Shown here one piece after another: positions 50,144 through 58,609 of a stretch of 64,000 nt of DNA. The DNA is from an uncultured Prevotellaceae bacterium. Its GTDB lineage: Bacteria > Bacteroidota > Bacteroidia > Bacteroidales > Bacteroidaceae. The translations under genes and the position numbers were made by a program. Below the pieces are notes generated by a model that saw only the letters and a list, made by a program, of their open reading frames with translations, was not told the origin of the DNA and made no database searches. Position 1 is the first letter of the stretch, and each line of letters begins with the position of its first letter. The DNA is taken from NCBI GenBank assembly GCA_902778535.1, contig CACYYG010000011.1, forward strand, positions 103,322-167,321, written 5' to 3'.

Positions 50144-52861
50144 TCACTCCTTCTTTTTTGCGTCAAGATGGTAGGTGAAGCTGATGCCGACGTAATGATG
50201 GCGGAAATCCTGCCATGAGGTGGTGTGCTGGTAGGTGGAGCGCTGGCTCCAGAAATTGTCCTGCTTGTTCAATATGTCCTCGAACTCCAGTTTCATGCGG
50301 GCTTTGTTTTTCAGGATTCTCCATGTGACGGCAGCGTTCCAGAGAAGCATGTTGCGGTTCATCGACTGGGCAGCATAGCCTCGGCGGGTGGTCTCGGTGA
50401 GGTTGGTCTCGAAGACAAAGTTGCCCAGGGTGGCCTCGGCATTGAGACCGAAATCGTTGTTCCAAAGCGTGGTGTTCTGCTCGGGCGAGGCTGAGAAGCG
50501 TAGGCGGTCGGCCTCGATTTTGGCGAACACGGAGGCCTTGAGCCAGTTCTTGTCGAAGGAGAGAGTGAGGCGTTCTTTGGGGTGAAAGTTTGTCTGTCGA
50601 TTCAATGTCCGCTCGGTTTGTGTGGGCAGCAGGGTCAGGTAGCCGTAATGTTGTTCAGTGTTAAGGCGGAAGTCGTTTTCCAAGCGAAACATTTCGCCGA
50701 GGGCTTGGTCTATATTGAGACGATATTCCCATGTGCGGCTGCCTCGTACATTTTCCGTGCGGCTGACATAGACGGCGGTAGATGGATTATAGCTGAGAGC
50801 CGTCACGCGGTCGCGGTCGTTGGTATTGTAGGCTATGCTGGCACTAAGCGAAGTCTGGCTACGGGCGAGCACCATGTTGTACGCGAGTTTTATGTTGTGG
50901 TTGTGCGTATCTTTCAGGCTGGGGTTTCCCTCTGTGATGTAGAGCGGGTCTGTGAGGTCGCGGTAGCCGATAGTCTGTAGAATTCTTGGCTTCGATGTGC
51001 TGAAACCGTAGTTCAGTTCAAAGCCTACGGTCTTGCTCAGTTTCAGCGTTGTCCGTAGCGACGGGTCAATCAGCAGCGAGTGGCGCACGGCGGCGGTGTC
51101 GAGTATTCCGCGCTGGTAGTCCTGACTCTCGCGCTGCCATCTGGCCGTGACATTGGGCATGAATTGCAATGGAGCAAGATTGATGGTGGAGGCCATTCGC
51201 AGTGAATGACTGTTGTTTGTGTAATGGTCTTGATATGAGTTTGAGGCATCGGCCACTCCATCGGTCATGAAGTCTCGGTCGTTTTTGTCGTTCCTGTGCC
51301 TGAAGCTGTATTGTATCTGCATCATCCAATTCTTGGTGAGCCAGCGGGCGTGATGTGCTTCCGCCTCAGTATTGAAATTTGAGCTCGGCGAGGTGGAGAA
51401 CTGGCTCAACTTTGAGGAATTGAGCGAGGTGATGTGCGAGGTGACTATGCGGTCGGTCCAGTCGTTGCTCTTTCCGTCGGTATAGTCCAGTTGGATGCTT
51501 GCACCGAGCGAGCCTTCTTTGATGTAGTGTTCCCATCCGGCTCTGGTGCTGAGTGTGATTTCACGTCCGTCGCTATGACTTCCCACGCGTTGTGAGAGTA
51601 TTGGCATGTAGCCGCTATCTGTCATTTCTTCCTGTTCTGAGGTTTGCCTACTGTGCGAGCGTTTGTTCTTATGCCTTATGCCGGCACTCAGAGAAAATGT
51701 GTTCAGCGAGTCTTTTGCCCAACGCATGTCGGCGTTCAGGCGCGGGTTCAGCTTGTGGTCGCGGTAGTATCGCTCGCTTGCGGTGCGCGTCGCGGCGGTG
51801 TTGGGCAGGTAGTTCTCGGTCTCTTCGCGTGAGGTTCCCCAGTTGTCTTCATGGTCCAAACCGCCCGTGACAGAGTATTGGCTTTTCATCTCCTGTGTAC
51901 CTTCTTTCCTATTCCACTTGTGCTGATAGCCAGCGGCTACGCTTTGATCATGTCCGTAGCCGTTACCCCAGCTGCTGTTCCAGCCGTTCATGCTTTTACT
52001 GATGCTCTTGTCTATGTTGTTGGCATTTGCGAACACCATCACGGGATCGGTCTTTGACAGGCGGTTCATGGTCAACTCGCCCTCGTAGAACTCCGGCGTC
52101 TGGTAGCCAGCCTTCACGTCGCCATACCAGCGGTCGAGGAAGCCCGGCTTGATGGTAAGGTCTAGCACCATGTCCTGCGTGCCGTCGTCACGGCCAGTGC
52201 GCTCAGAGAATTCTGATGCCTTGTTGTATGCCTTGATGTCCTGCACGGCTTCGGCTGGTAGCTGACTCATCAGTTGTTCGCCGCCCAGCATGCTCTCGCC
52301 GTCCATCGTCAGGCGAATGGGCTTGCCGTTCCACGACATTCGGCCTTTGTCATCTACCTCAACGCCTGGCAGCTTCCTGATCAGTTCGTCAAGTCGTGCG
52401 CCCTCTTGCAGATGGAATGCCTCGGGATGAAACACGATGGTGTCGCCACGCACAGTGAAGCGTCGGGCGTGGCCTGTCACCTGAACCATCTTCAGCATCT
52501 GCGGCGACATCTTCAGTTCAATGTCGCCAATGTCGAGCGTGTCCTTACGGCTGTCGCTGAAGACCAACGCGGTCTTCGTCTTCGAGTAGTAGCCCAGCAT
52601 CGATACCTCGATGGTGCACTTCCCATCGGCATGCATATGGAAAACGCCCAATGAGTCAGCCTTGCCGTTCATCATCATATAACCGTTGTCGCCAAACCGT
52701 TGCGTCAGCTTCACCGACGCCTCGGGCAGAGGTTCCTTCGTCTTTGCATCAATGACACGGCCCCTAACGATGTCAGCCTGTGCGGCCGGCATGCTGAGGA
52801 AAAGGCTCAGGAGGGGCAGGATGCGGAAGCAACCGCATCGGAAAGAATGGTTTCTCATCAT
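50144..52861 (-). CDS. Outer-membrane beta-barrel protein with carboxypeptidase-regulatory and plug-like domains
   Basis: 905 residues. A signal peptide (PLLSLFLSMPAAQA) is followed by a CarboxypepD_reg-like domain, VRGRVIDAKTKEPLPEASVK. A plug-like region comes next, GARLDELIRKLPGVEVDDKG, with LPAEAVQDIKAYNKASEF. A large barrel (OMP_b-brl type) follows with strands ending in aromatics. It resembles TonB-dependent receptors without a visible TonB box. The chain ends FTYHLDAKKKE, so the usual terminal aromatic is followed by a short basic tail. It follows the regulator gene by 9 bases, so probably its target or partner. Confidence 0.88.
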   Translation of the reverse strand: MMRNHSFRCGCFRILPLLSLFLSMPAAQADIVRGRVIDAKTKEPLPEASVKLTQRFGDNGYMMMNGKADSLGVFHMHADGKCTIEVSMLGYYSKTKTALVFSDSRKDTLDIGDIELKMSPQMLKMVQVTGHARRFTVRGDTIVFHPEAFHLQEGARLDELIRKLPGVEVDDKGRMSWNGKPIRLTMDGESMLGGEQLMSQLPAEAVQDIKAYNKASEFSERTGRDDGTQDMVLDLTIKPGFLDRWYGDVKAGYQTPEFYEGELTMNRLSKTDPVMVFANANNIDKSISKSMNGWNSSWGNGYGHDQSVAAGYQHKWNRKEGTQEMKSQYSVTGGLDHEDNWGTSREETENYLPNTAATRTASERYYRDHKLNPRLNADMRWAKDSLNTFSLSAGIRHKNKRSHSRQTSEQEEMTDSGYMPILSQRVGSHSDGREITLSTRAGWEHYIKEGSLGASIQLDYTDGKSNDWTDRIVTSHITSLNSSKLSQFSTSPSSNFNTEAEAHHARWLTKNWMMQIQYSFRHRNDKNDRDFMTDGVADASNSYQDHYTNNSHSLRMASTINLAPLQFMPNVTARWQRESQDYQRGILDTAAVRHSLLIDPSLRTTLKLSKTVGFELNYGFSTSKPRILQTIGYRDLTDPLYITEGNPSLKDTHNHNIKLAYNMVLARSQTSLSASIAYNTNDRDRVTALSYNPSTAVYVSRTENVRGSRTWEYRLNIDQALGEMFRLENDFRLNTEQHYGYLTLLPTQTERTLNRQTNFHPKERLTLSFDKNWLKASVFAKIEADRLRFSASPEQNTTLWNNDFGLNAEATLGNFVFETNLTETTRRGYAAQSMNRNMLLWNAAVTWRILKNKARMKLEFEDILNKQDNFWSQRSTYQHTTSWQDFRHHYVGISFTYHLDAKKKE

Positions 52862-52870
52862 GGTAATGGT

Positions 52871-54553
52871 TTAGAAATCAGCGATAATCTGGTCGAAGGT
52901 CACGGCGGGGTCTATGACGCCAAAGCCTTCTTTCTTTAGTTTCTGCTTTCGGTGTTGCACGGCCGAGACGGAGACGGCATAGATGGCTGACAGCGCCGTG
53001 TTGGACAACCGCAGTCGCGTCAGCATACACAAACGGATGTCTTCATCGGTGAACGATGGATGCTCAGCCCGCAGCCTGCTGACGAAGTTGCCATCGGCAG
53101 TGTCTAGTGTCACCTCAATCTCGCGCCAGTTGCGTGCGTTGATGATGGTGCGCTTGCCAGCGGTGGGCTCCAGCATGTCAAGTATCTCGCTCTTGTCCAT
53201 GATATGCCCCCGGAGCATGGTAATCATCGTGTCCTTCTGCCTCAGGCGCTCAGCCATCAGGGCCGTTTCACGCTGGTGGTCGGCACGCTCGGCCTCATAG
53301 CGTTGCCGCGTCTTGATGCGCCAGTTTCTGAACATGAACGCCAGGAGCAGCAGCGTGAGCAGCAGGATGACAATGGCAGCCGTCATGAGGCGGCGCTGCA
53401 ACGAGGCTGTCTTCATGACATAGCCACTGGCCAGGTAGGTGTCCTGCGAGGTATTGAAGGCGCTGACGGACTTCTGCCATTCAGCATCGAAATTCACTTT
53501 TCTATTGCCGTCAGTCTGATTCTTCTCAAAGTCTTCGTAATTGCCAATGGGCACGCCAAGCTCCCTCTTCAGCGTATAGGTAGAATCATCAACGTCGTCA
53601 CTCTGAGACGTGAAAGTGGTATATCCAAAACACGGAGCTGGCAAATCAGCAAGCGAGTCTAAACACTGGTAGACGGAATCGCAGATGGCTGGTGTGGGCC
53701 GCTCGTCATGATGACGGGCAACGAGAGCGGCAATACGCTGCAGCGAGGAGAACCTGTGAAGGTCGAACTGAGCCTTGGCCAGCACGGCACAGCCATAGTC
53801 ATTGAGCAGCGTCAGCAGCCAGCGACAATGGTCAGGCGAATGGCGGAAATGCTCCAGGGCACGGTTCAGGCACAACAGACGGGTGACGGCATCGGTGCGC
53901 TGGCTTAAAAGCCGGTAGGCACGATAGGCCAAGGCATGGTCATCGCAGGCCTCAGCGCAATGGATGGCCAAGTGTAACAGCTTGTCCGTGTGCTGCAATG
54001 GTGTCACGTCATTGAACTGTATGACCGTGGCCTCGCTGTGGTGGCGGCTCAGGGCCAGGCAGATGCGCCCAAAGCGCCGCAGGGTCTCCTTGTCGTCCGT
54101 CGTACCGCCGAGGCTCTCGCGTTCATAATAATGATAGACGTGCAGCAGCGTGCTGTCAGCAAGCAGCGCCTTGTCATCAATTTTCCTATACTTCACCTTG
54201 CGGCTGAAACACCACGTCAACGGGGGCTCCTCATCTTTTTCCTTCGAGCCTTGAACAAACGTTGTTGACATGGAAAAGCATGATGCCGTGTCGGCATAGC
54301 GCTGATACCATTTTTCCTCGTCGGCCAAGGCGCGCATCATGTCATACAACATTCGCGAGCTGTCAGACAACCGCATGGTGTCTACCTGGGCCAGCAGGCG
54401 TACCGCACTGTCAGCATCGACGAAGACGATGTCTTCTGCCGCATTGAGCAGGCGTTTCTGGGGCAAGTCGCGCAAGGCCAGCATGATGCAGCCTGCTATG
54501 ACAGCAACCAGCATCAGCAGTGCGATGAGGATTCCAACAGTCTTCCTTTTCAT
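52871..54553 (-). CDS. Membrane-anchored regulator with TPR-like periplasmic part and C-terminal helix-turn-helix
   Basis: 560 residues from ATG 54553 (MKRKTVGILIALLMLVAVIAG). The N-terminal hydrophobic segment directs export. A helical TPR-like region spans about 60-370, and a second membrane helix, LMTAAIVILLLTLLLLAFMF, lies at about 395-414. A coiled coil (RYEAERADHQRETALMAERL) and a LuxR/SigB-like HTH follow: LTRLRLSNTALSAIYAVSVS and VQHRKQKLKKEGFG. Bacteroidales regulators of this plan sense the periplasm and control neighbouring genes; here the outer-membrane gene follows directly. Promoter 54622-54653. Confidence 0.78.
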   Translation of the reverse strand: MKRKTVGILIALLMLVAVIAGCIMLALRDLPQKRLLNAAEDIVFVDADSAVRLLAQVDTMRLSDSSRMLYDMMRALADEEKWYQRYADTASCFSMSTTFVQGSKEKDEEPPLTWCFSRKVKYRKIDDKALLADSTLLHVYHYYERESLGGTTDDKETLRRFGRICLALSRHHSEATVIQFNDVTPLQHTDKLLHLAIHCAEACDDHALAYRAYRLLSQRTDAVTRLLCLNRALEHFRHSPDHCRWLLTLLNDYGCAVLAKAQFDLHRFSSLQRIAALVARHHDERPTPAICDSVYQCLDSLADLPAPCFGYTTFTSQSDDVDDSTYTLKRELGVPIGNYEDFEKNQTDGNRKVNFDAEWQKSVSAFNTSQDTYLASGYVMKTASLQRRLMTAAIVILLLTLLLLAFMFRNWRIKTRQRYEAERADHQRETALMAERLRQKDTMITMLRGHIMDKSEILDMLEPTAGKRTIINARNWREIEVTLDTADGNFVSRLRAEHPSFTDEDIRLCMLTRLRLSNTALSAIYAVSVSAVQHRKQKLKKEGFGVIDPAVTFDQIIADF

Positions 54554-54621
54554 TGTAAACGTTTTATTCAAGTTCGCATGTTTCACAGTCTCGCCTCTCT
54601 TCGAGGCTTGATTTTCGACTG

Positions 54622-54653
54622 CAAAGATACGGCAGTTCAGCGGACTTGGCAAG
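54622..54653 (-). promoter_or_regulatory. Promoter of the regulator/outer-membrane operon
   Basis: Minus-strand TATCTTTG (54622-54629) with CTTG 20 bases upstream (54650-54653). Confidence 0.7.
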
Positions 54654-54681
54654 AAAAAAGGTGGAAAGTTGCTCTTCCACC
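54653..54681 (-). terminator. Terminator after rfbD
   Basis: On the minus strand GGTGGAA and TTCCACC (54675-54681 with 54660-54666) close an eight-base loop, followed by CTTTTTTC. Confidence 0.8.
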
Positions 54682-54754
54682 CTTTTGTGTTGATAACAAG
54701 GCACTTACCGCCCCGTTTTCCACCTATTTTCCACCAGTCCTGATGGAAAAAAAA

Positions 54755-55603
54755 CTACAGGCGGCTGATGCACTCGGCCAGGCTGTCCTCCCAATAAGGG
54801 ATTTCGAGGCCATAGTCCTGCTTGATTTTGGTCTTGTCGAGCACAGAGTAGTGCGGACGGGTAGCCGGCGTGGGATACTCGGCGGTGTGCAGCGGACGTA
54901 CGTGACAGGTGGTGATGCCCGCCAGGCGATGGATGGCCTTCGTGAAGTCGTACCACGAGGTGACGCCCTCGTTGCTAAAATGATAGATGCCGGGCTTCAC
55001 CCCCTGCTCTATGGCTACAAAGATGGCCACGGCCAGGTCGCGGGCATAGGTGGGTGTGCCTATCTGGTCGAAGATGACGCCTAACTCGGGCTTCTCTTTG
55101 CCCAAACGAATCATCGTCTTCACGAAGTTGTTGCCGAAGGTGCTGTAAAGCCAGGCCGTGCGGATGATCATCGTGCGTTGGCAAGCCTGCATTGCCTGCA
55201 TTTCACCAGCCAGTTTCGTGCGTCCATAGACGCTGTTGGGGCAAGTCGGCTCATCGGGTGTGTAGGGCGTATGGTTAGTGCCGTCGAAGACATAGTCGGT
55301 AGAAATCTGGATGAGCCATCCGCCACGCTGCTCTATGGCTTCTGCCAGATAGCCTGGGGCAACTGCGTTTAGCAGGCGAGCCAGTTCTTCGTTATCCTCA
55401 GCCTTGTCGACAGCCGTGTAGGCAGCGCAATTCACGATGCCGTCAATCTGTTTTTCTTCAACAAACTTCAGAATCGCTTCCTTGTCGGTGATGTCAAGCT
55501 CGGCCACGTCCGTATTATAATAAATATGTGTGGCGTGCGCTTTCTCCAGTATCTGCATTTCGTTGCCCAACTGACCGTTGCAGCCGGTAATCAGAATATT
55601 CAT
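54755..55603 (-). CDS. rfbD: dTDP-4-dehydrorhamnose reductase
   Basis: 282 residues, SDR enzyme, last step of dTDP-L-rhamnose synthesis. The NAD(P)-binding motif is ILITGCNGQLGNEM, and the catalytic YxxxK lies in PNSVYGRTKLAGEM. ISTDYVFDGTNHTPYTPDEP and VRPLHTAEYPTPATRPHYSV are family hallmarks. No other rhamnose genes are adjacent. Its leader is formed by the palindromic element at 55609-55722. Confidence 0.95.
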   Translation of the reverse strand: MNILITGCNGQLGNEMQILEKAHATHIYYNTDVAELDITDKEAILKFVEEKQIDGIVNCAAYTAVDKAEDNEELARLLNAVAPGYLAEAIEQRGGWLIQISTDYVFDGTNHTPYTPDEPTCPNSVYGRTKLAGEMQAMQACQRTMIIRTAWLYSTFGNNFVKTMIRLGKEKPELGVIFDQIGTPTYARDLAVAIFVAIEQGVKPGIYHFSNEGVTSWYDFTKAIHRLAGITTCHVRPLHTAEYPTPATRPHYSVLDKTKIKQDYGLEIPYWEDSLAECISRL

Positions 55604-55608
55604 TCTCT

Positions 55609-55722
55609 GCCCCCTAAGTTAGGGGGATGGGGGTCTGAACAAGCGTATATCAGACCGTTTATGGGTTAACACTAGGGATTCTGCGCTTGTTCAGACCCCT
55701 GTAGCCCCCTAACTTAGGGGGC
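55609..55722. repeat. 114-bp element with ~37-bp inverted terminal arms
   Basis: The left arm (55609-55645) and right arm (55684-55722) are near-perfect inverted repeats starting GCCCCCTAAGTTAGGGGG, itself a palindrome, and containing GGTCTGAACAAGCG. The central 38 bases are AT-rich. The right arm supplies the last codons and the stop of the DUF4924 gene (TAA inside CCCCCTAACTTAG). MITE-like; no target-site duplication identified. Confidence 0.85.
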
Positions 55723-56259
55723 AAAGATACCTTCTTCTTTGTCTTTCTTGTAATAGTCGCTGAGCATACCGATGAAGGTAGAGACTTCACGGACAGCATG
55801 TTCGGTGTTGGGCGTAATTTCTTTCTTCTGCAGGCGCAGCATCATTACGCCGTATAGCAGGTTCAGGCAAGTCTCTATCTCACTTTCTTCCTTATCGGCT
55901 CCCCGGCTGCGCAGCTCCACGATGAACGGCAGCACTTTGTAGTAGGCAGTATTATAGAACGGGAATTTGGGAGACTGCAGCAGCTGCAAATGCAGGTCGT
56001 TGAGCAACTGCAGGGTGACGCGATTGATTTGCAGATGTCCTTTCTCCCGGCATCCTTCCTCGTTCATCATGCGGATAAGGTTGCCGTACCAGTCGATGAG
56101 TTCCTCCTTCTGCTCGTCGTCGTAGCCGAAACGTTCCACATACTCACGACGGATGCGCGGCAGTGAGCAGCCGAAGGCGCGGATGGTGTCCTCTACCTGC
56201 CACATATAGAGCAGATACTCGGCAATGTTGTTCTTTCTGAGTTCTTTTGAAATAAACAC
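55714..56259 (-). CDS. DUF4924 family protein
   Basis: 181 residues, all helical, cytoplasmic. It begins MFISKELRKNNIAEYLLYMW and contains WYGNLIRMMNEEGCREKGHL and FPFYNTAYYKVLPFIVELRS, matching DUF4924 of Bacteroidales as I know it; function unknown. The final residues FAP and the stop codon come from the adjacent palindromic element, so the C-terminus may be shortened or altered. Follows the LysE gene by 36 bases. Confidence 0.8.
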   Translation of the reverse strand: MFISKELRKNNIAEYLLYMWQVEDTIRAFGCSLPRIRREYVERFGYDDEQKEELIDWYGNLIRMMNEEGCREKGHLQINRVTLQLLNDLHLQLLQSPKFPFYNTAYYKVLPFIVELRSRGADKEESEIETCLNLLYGVMMLRLQKKEITPNTEHAVREVSTFIGMLSDYYKKDKEEGIFAP

Positions 56260-56295
56260 CTTGTTGATTACAATTTACTATTTTCGATTTACAAA

Positions 56296-56955
56296 TCAGA
56301 AGATACGGAAGATGTTGGTAACCGTTCCCAACAGAATGATGATGCTGACCAAGATGACGACAGCACCGATAATCTGGTTGATGAGGCGGATGCCGTTGGT
56401 ATCGAACTTCGTGCGAATCTTGTCGATGAGCCATGTCAGCCCGTACCACCACAACAGGGCGCCGCCTGCCACGCTGAGAAAGCTCACCAGCATGTCGAAA
56501 GGACGGCTGGGTGCAAAGGCAAACTGAGCGAAGAGTGCACCGAAGAGGATGATGATGAGCGGATTGGACAGCGTCAACAGGAAGGCCGTCCAACCGTTAT
56601 ACCACAATGTCCCCTTCTGCTTTCCCGACTGATGCATCTTCTTCAGCGGGTCGTTGCGATAGGTGAAAAATCCGAATATCAGCAGCACGATACTACCGAT
56701 GACTTGCAAATAGAAACGATAGGTGGGATCGTTGACAAAATCGGTGATAAAACTCATGCCTATGCCCGTGATAAGGACATAGAACAGATCGCTTGCCGCA
56801 GCACCCACGCCTGTGACAAACCCATACCAGCGTCCTTTGTTCAGTGTGCGCTGCACACAAAGGATGCCCACGGGACCCATAGGCGCAGAGGCAATCATGC
56901 CAATTAGCATACCCTTGAACACGAAGTCCAGGATGTTTGGTACGACTTGTAACAT
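56296..56955 (-). CDS. LysE/RhtB family exporter
   Basis: 219 residues with six predicted membrane helices. The N-terminal MLIGMIASAPMGPVGILCVQ carries the conserved PxGP motif of the LysE superfamily; YNGWTAFLLTLSNPLIIILF is the NP motif in the second half. Likely amino-acid efflux in the inner membrane; substrate unknown. -7 box TACCTTTG on the minus strand at 56961-56968, only seven bases from a heptamer array. Confidence 0.88.
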   Translation of the reverse strand: MLQVVPNILDFVFKGMLIGMIASAPMGPVGILCVQRTLNKGRWYGFVTGVGAAASDLFYVLITGIGMSFITDFVNDPTYRFYLQVIGSIVLLIFGFFTYRNDPLKKMHQSGKQKGTLWYNGWTAFLLTLSNPLIIILFGALFAQFAFAPSRPFDMLVSFLSVAGGALLWWYGLTWLIDKIRTKFDTNGIRLINQIIGAVVILVSIIILLGTVTNIFRIF

Positions 56956-56974
56956 GGGTGCAAAGGTACGAAAA

Positions 56975-57080
<106 letters not shown>

Positions 57081-57085
57081 CTTTA

Positions 57086-57093
57086 TACCTTTG
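57086..57093 (+). promoter_or_regulatory. -7 box of the glucokinase gene
   Basis: TACCTTTG at 57086-57093, 34 bases before ATG 57127. It also excludes the upstream in-frame start at 57091. Confidence 0.7.
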
Positions 57094-57126
57094 CAAGAAA
57101 GATTTCAACTAATAACTAACAACATT

Positions 57127-58107
57127 ATGATTGAACAAGCAGGAATAAAGCCCTACGTCATCGGTTTGGACCTGGGCGGCACGAATTCAGTTTTCGGTAT
57201 CGTTGATTCACGCGGCGAAATCAAGGCTACAACAGCTATCAAGACTGGTGGCTACGAAACTGTTGATGCCTACGTGGAGGCAGCAGTCAACGCACTTCAG
57301 CCCGTCATCGAGCAGGTGGGAGGCATTGAGAAGATCAAGGCTATGGGCATCGGTGCTCCCAATGGCAACTACTATTCGGGCACTATCGAGTTCGCTCCCA
57401 ATCTGCCCTGGGCACACAACACGAAGGTGCCTCTGGCCAAGATGTTCAGCGACAAGCTGGGCGTTCCCGTGGGACTGACCAACGATGCCAACGCTGCCGC
57501 TATCGGCGAGATGGTCTATGGCGTGGCTCGTGGCATGAAGAATTTCATCGTCATTACCCTCGGCACCGGTGTCGGTTCGGGCATCGTGGTGAATGGACAG
57601 CTGCTCTATGGCTGCGACGGCTTTGCTGGTGAGTTGGGACACGTTATTATGGTGCGTGGCAAGGAAGGCCGTCCCTGCGGATGCGGGCGTACTGGCTGCC
57701 TTGAGGCATACTGCTCAGCTACGGGCGTAGCACGCACGGCGCGTGAGATGCTGGCCAAGACCGACCTCCCCTCGCTGTTGCGTGAGATGAATCCTGAAGA
57801 CATCACCTCTCTCGATGTGAGCATTGCAGCTGGCAAGGGCGACGAGATGGCCAAGGAAATCTATGAGTTTACTGGCAGAATGTTGGGTGAGGCCTGCGCC
57901 GATTTCGCTGCGTTCTCCTCGCCCGAGGCCTTCATCTTCTTCGGTGGAATGGTCAAGGCTGGCGATCTCATCATGGAGCCCATCAAGCGTGCCTACGACG
58001 AGAATGTTCTGAAGATTTTCCGCGGCAAGGCTCAGTTCCTCGTCAGCGGTCTCGACGGCGCTTCTGCCGCCATCCTCGGAGCTTCCGCCATTGGCTGGGA
58101 AGTGTAG
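57127..58107 (+). CDS. ROK-family glucokinase
   Basis: 326 residues from ATG 57127. The ATP-binding phosphate loop is VIGLDLGGTNSVFGIVD. The sugar-binding/catalytic Asp is in GLTNDANAAAIGE, LGTGVGSGIVVNG follows, and the ROK zinc motif is GELGHVIM...CGCGRTGCLEAYCS. Phosphorylates glucose (or a related hexose) released inside the cell. The neighbouring convergent GH13 amylase would supply glucose from glycogen or maltodextrin. Confidence 0.93.
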   Translation: MIEQAGIKPYVIGLDLGGTNSVFGIVDSRGEIKATTAIKTGGYETVDAYVEAAVNALQPVIEQVGGIEKIKAMGIGAPNGNYYSGTIEFAPNLPWAHNTKVPLAKMFSDKLGVPVGLTNDANAAAIGEMVYGVARGMKNFIVITLGTGVGSGIVVNGQLLYGCDGFAGELGHVIMVRGKEGRPCGCGRTGCLEAYCSATGVARTAREMLAKTDLPSLLREMNPEDITSLDVSIAAGKGDEMAKEIYEFTGRMLGEACADFAAFSSPEAFIFFGGMVKAGDLIMEPIKRAYDENVLKIFRGKAQFLVSGLDGASAAILGASAIGWEV

Positions 58108-58112
58108 TTTCT

Positions 58113-58600
58113 TAGCCTGAATAATAGATAAAATATTTTTACAAAAGTGACGGGAAAACAGGTCTCAACGAGGCTGAGAATGGCTCAGAATTCAAGACAG
58201 GACAATTTGCTGAAAAAAACGCGAAAATGAGAGGGGTTGGCTATTTCGTTGATTGATAGTCGCTTAGCTCATATTCCTGCCTTTCGGGAGCATCCCCGTT
58301 TTCAAAAAGGTATATCCGCGTGAAAAAAAGTCAATGCCTTTTTTTCACGCGGAGCCTCTTTTTTAGCAAAAACATGCCGTTCTGGAGCAAAAAATGGCCC
58401 TTTCAGAGGCTGAAAAGCTGCACAAACCCCATACGTGTGTGCAGTTTTTCAGCCACGCTCATGCTCATCCGATGACCGTCAGACGGCAAAACACTGTCTT
58501 TCCGCTTCTATTTCACGAATTTCATTTGTAAAGAAATCGGAAATCAATTTTCTTTACATTTTTGATAGTGATATTGTTGCGATTTTATCACATCTAAAAA
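58113..58600. repeat. Long intergenic repeat, copy B
   Basis: Shares 58141-58392 with copy A (94% by eye) and a tail block near 58500-58600, with about 107 extra bases between the two blocks that hold a second hairpin (CTGCACA.../TGTGCAG near 58420-58445). The 16-bp hairpin is at 58315-58353. Lies between convergent glucokinase and amylase genes; no supportable gene in the 502-base gap. Confidence 0.9.
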
Positions 58601-58609
58601 CTATAAACA

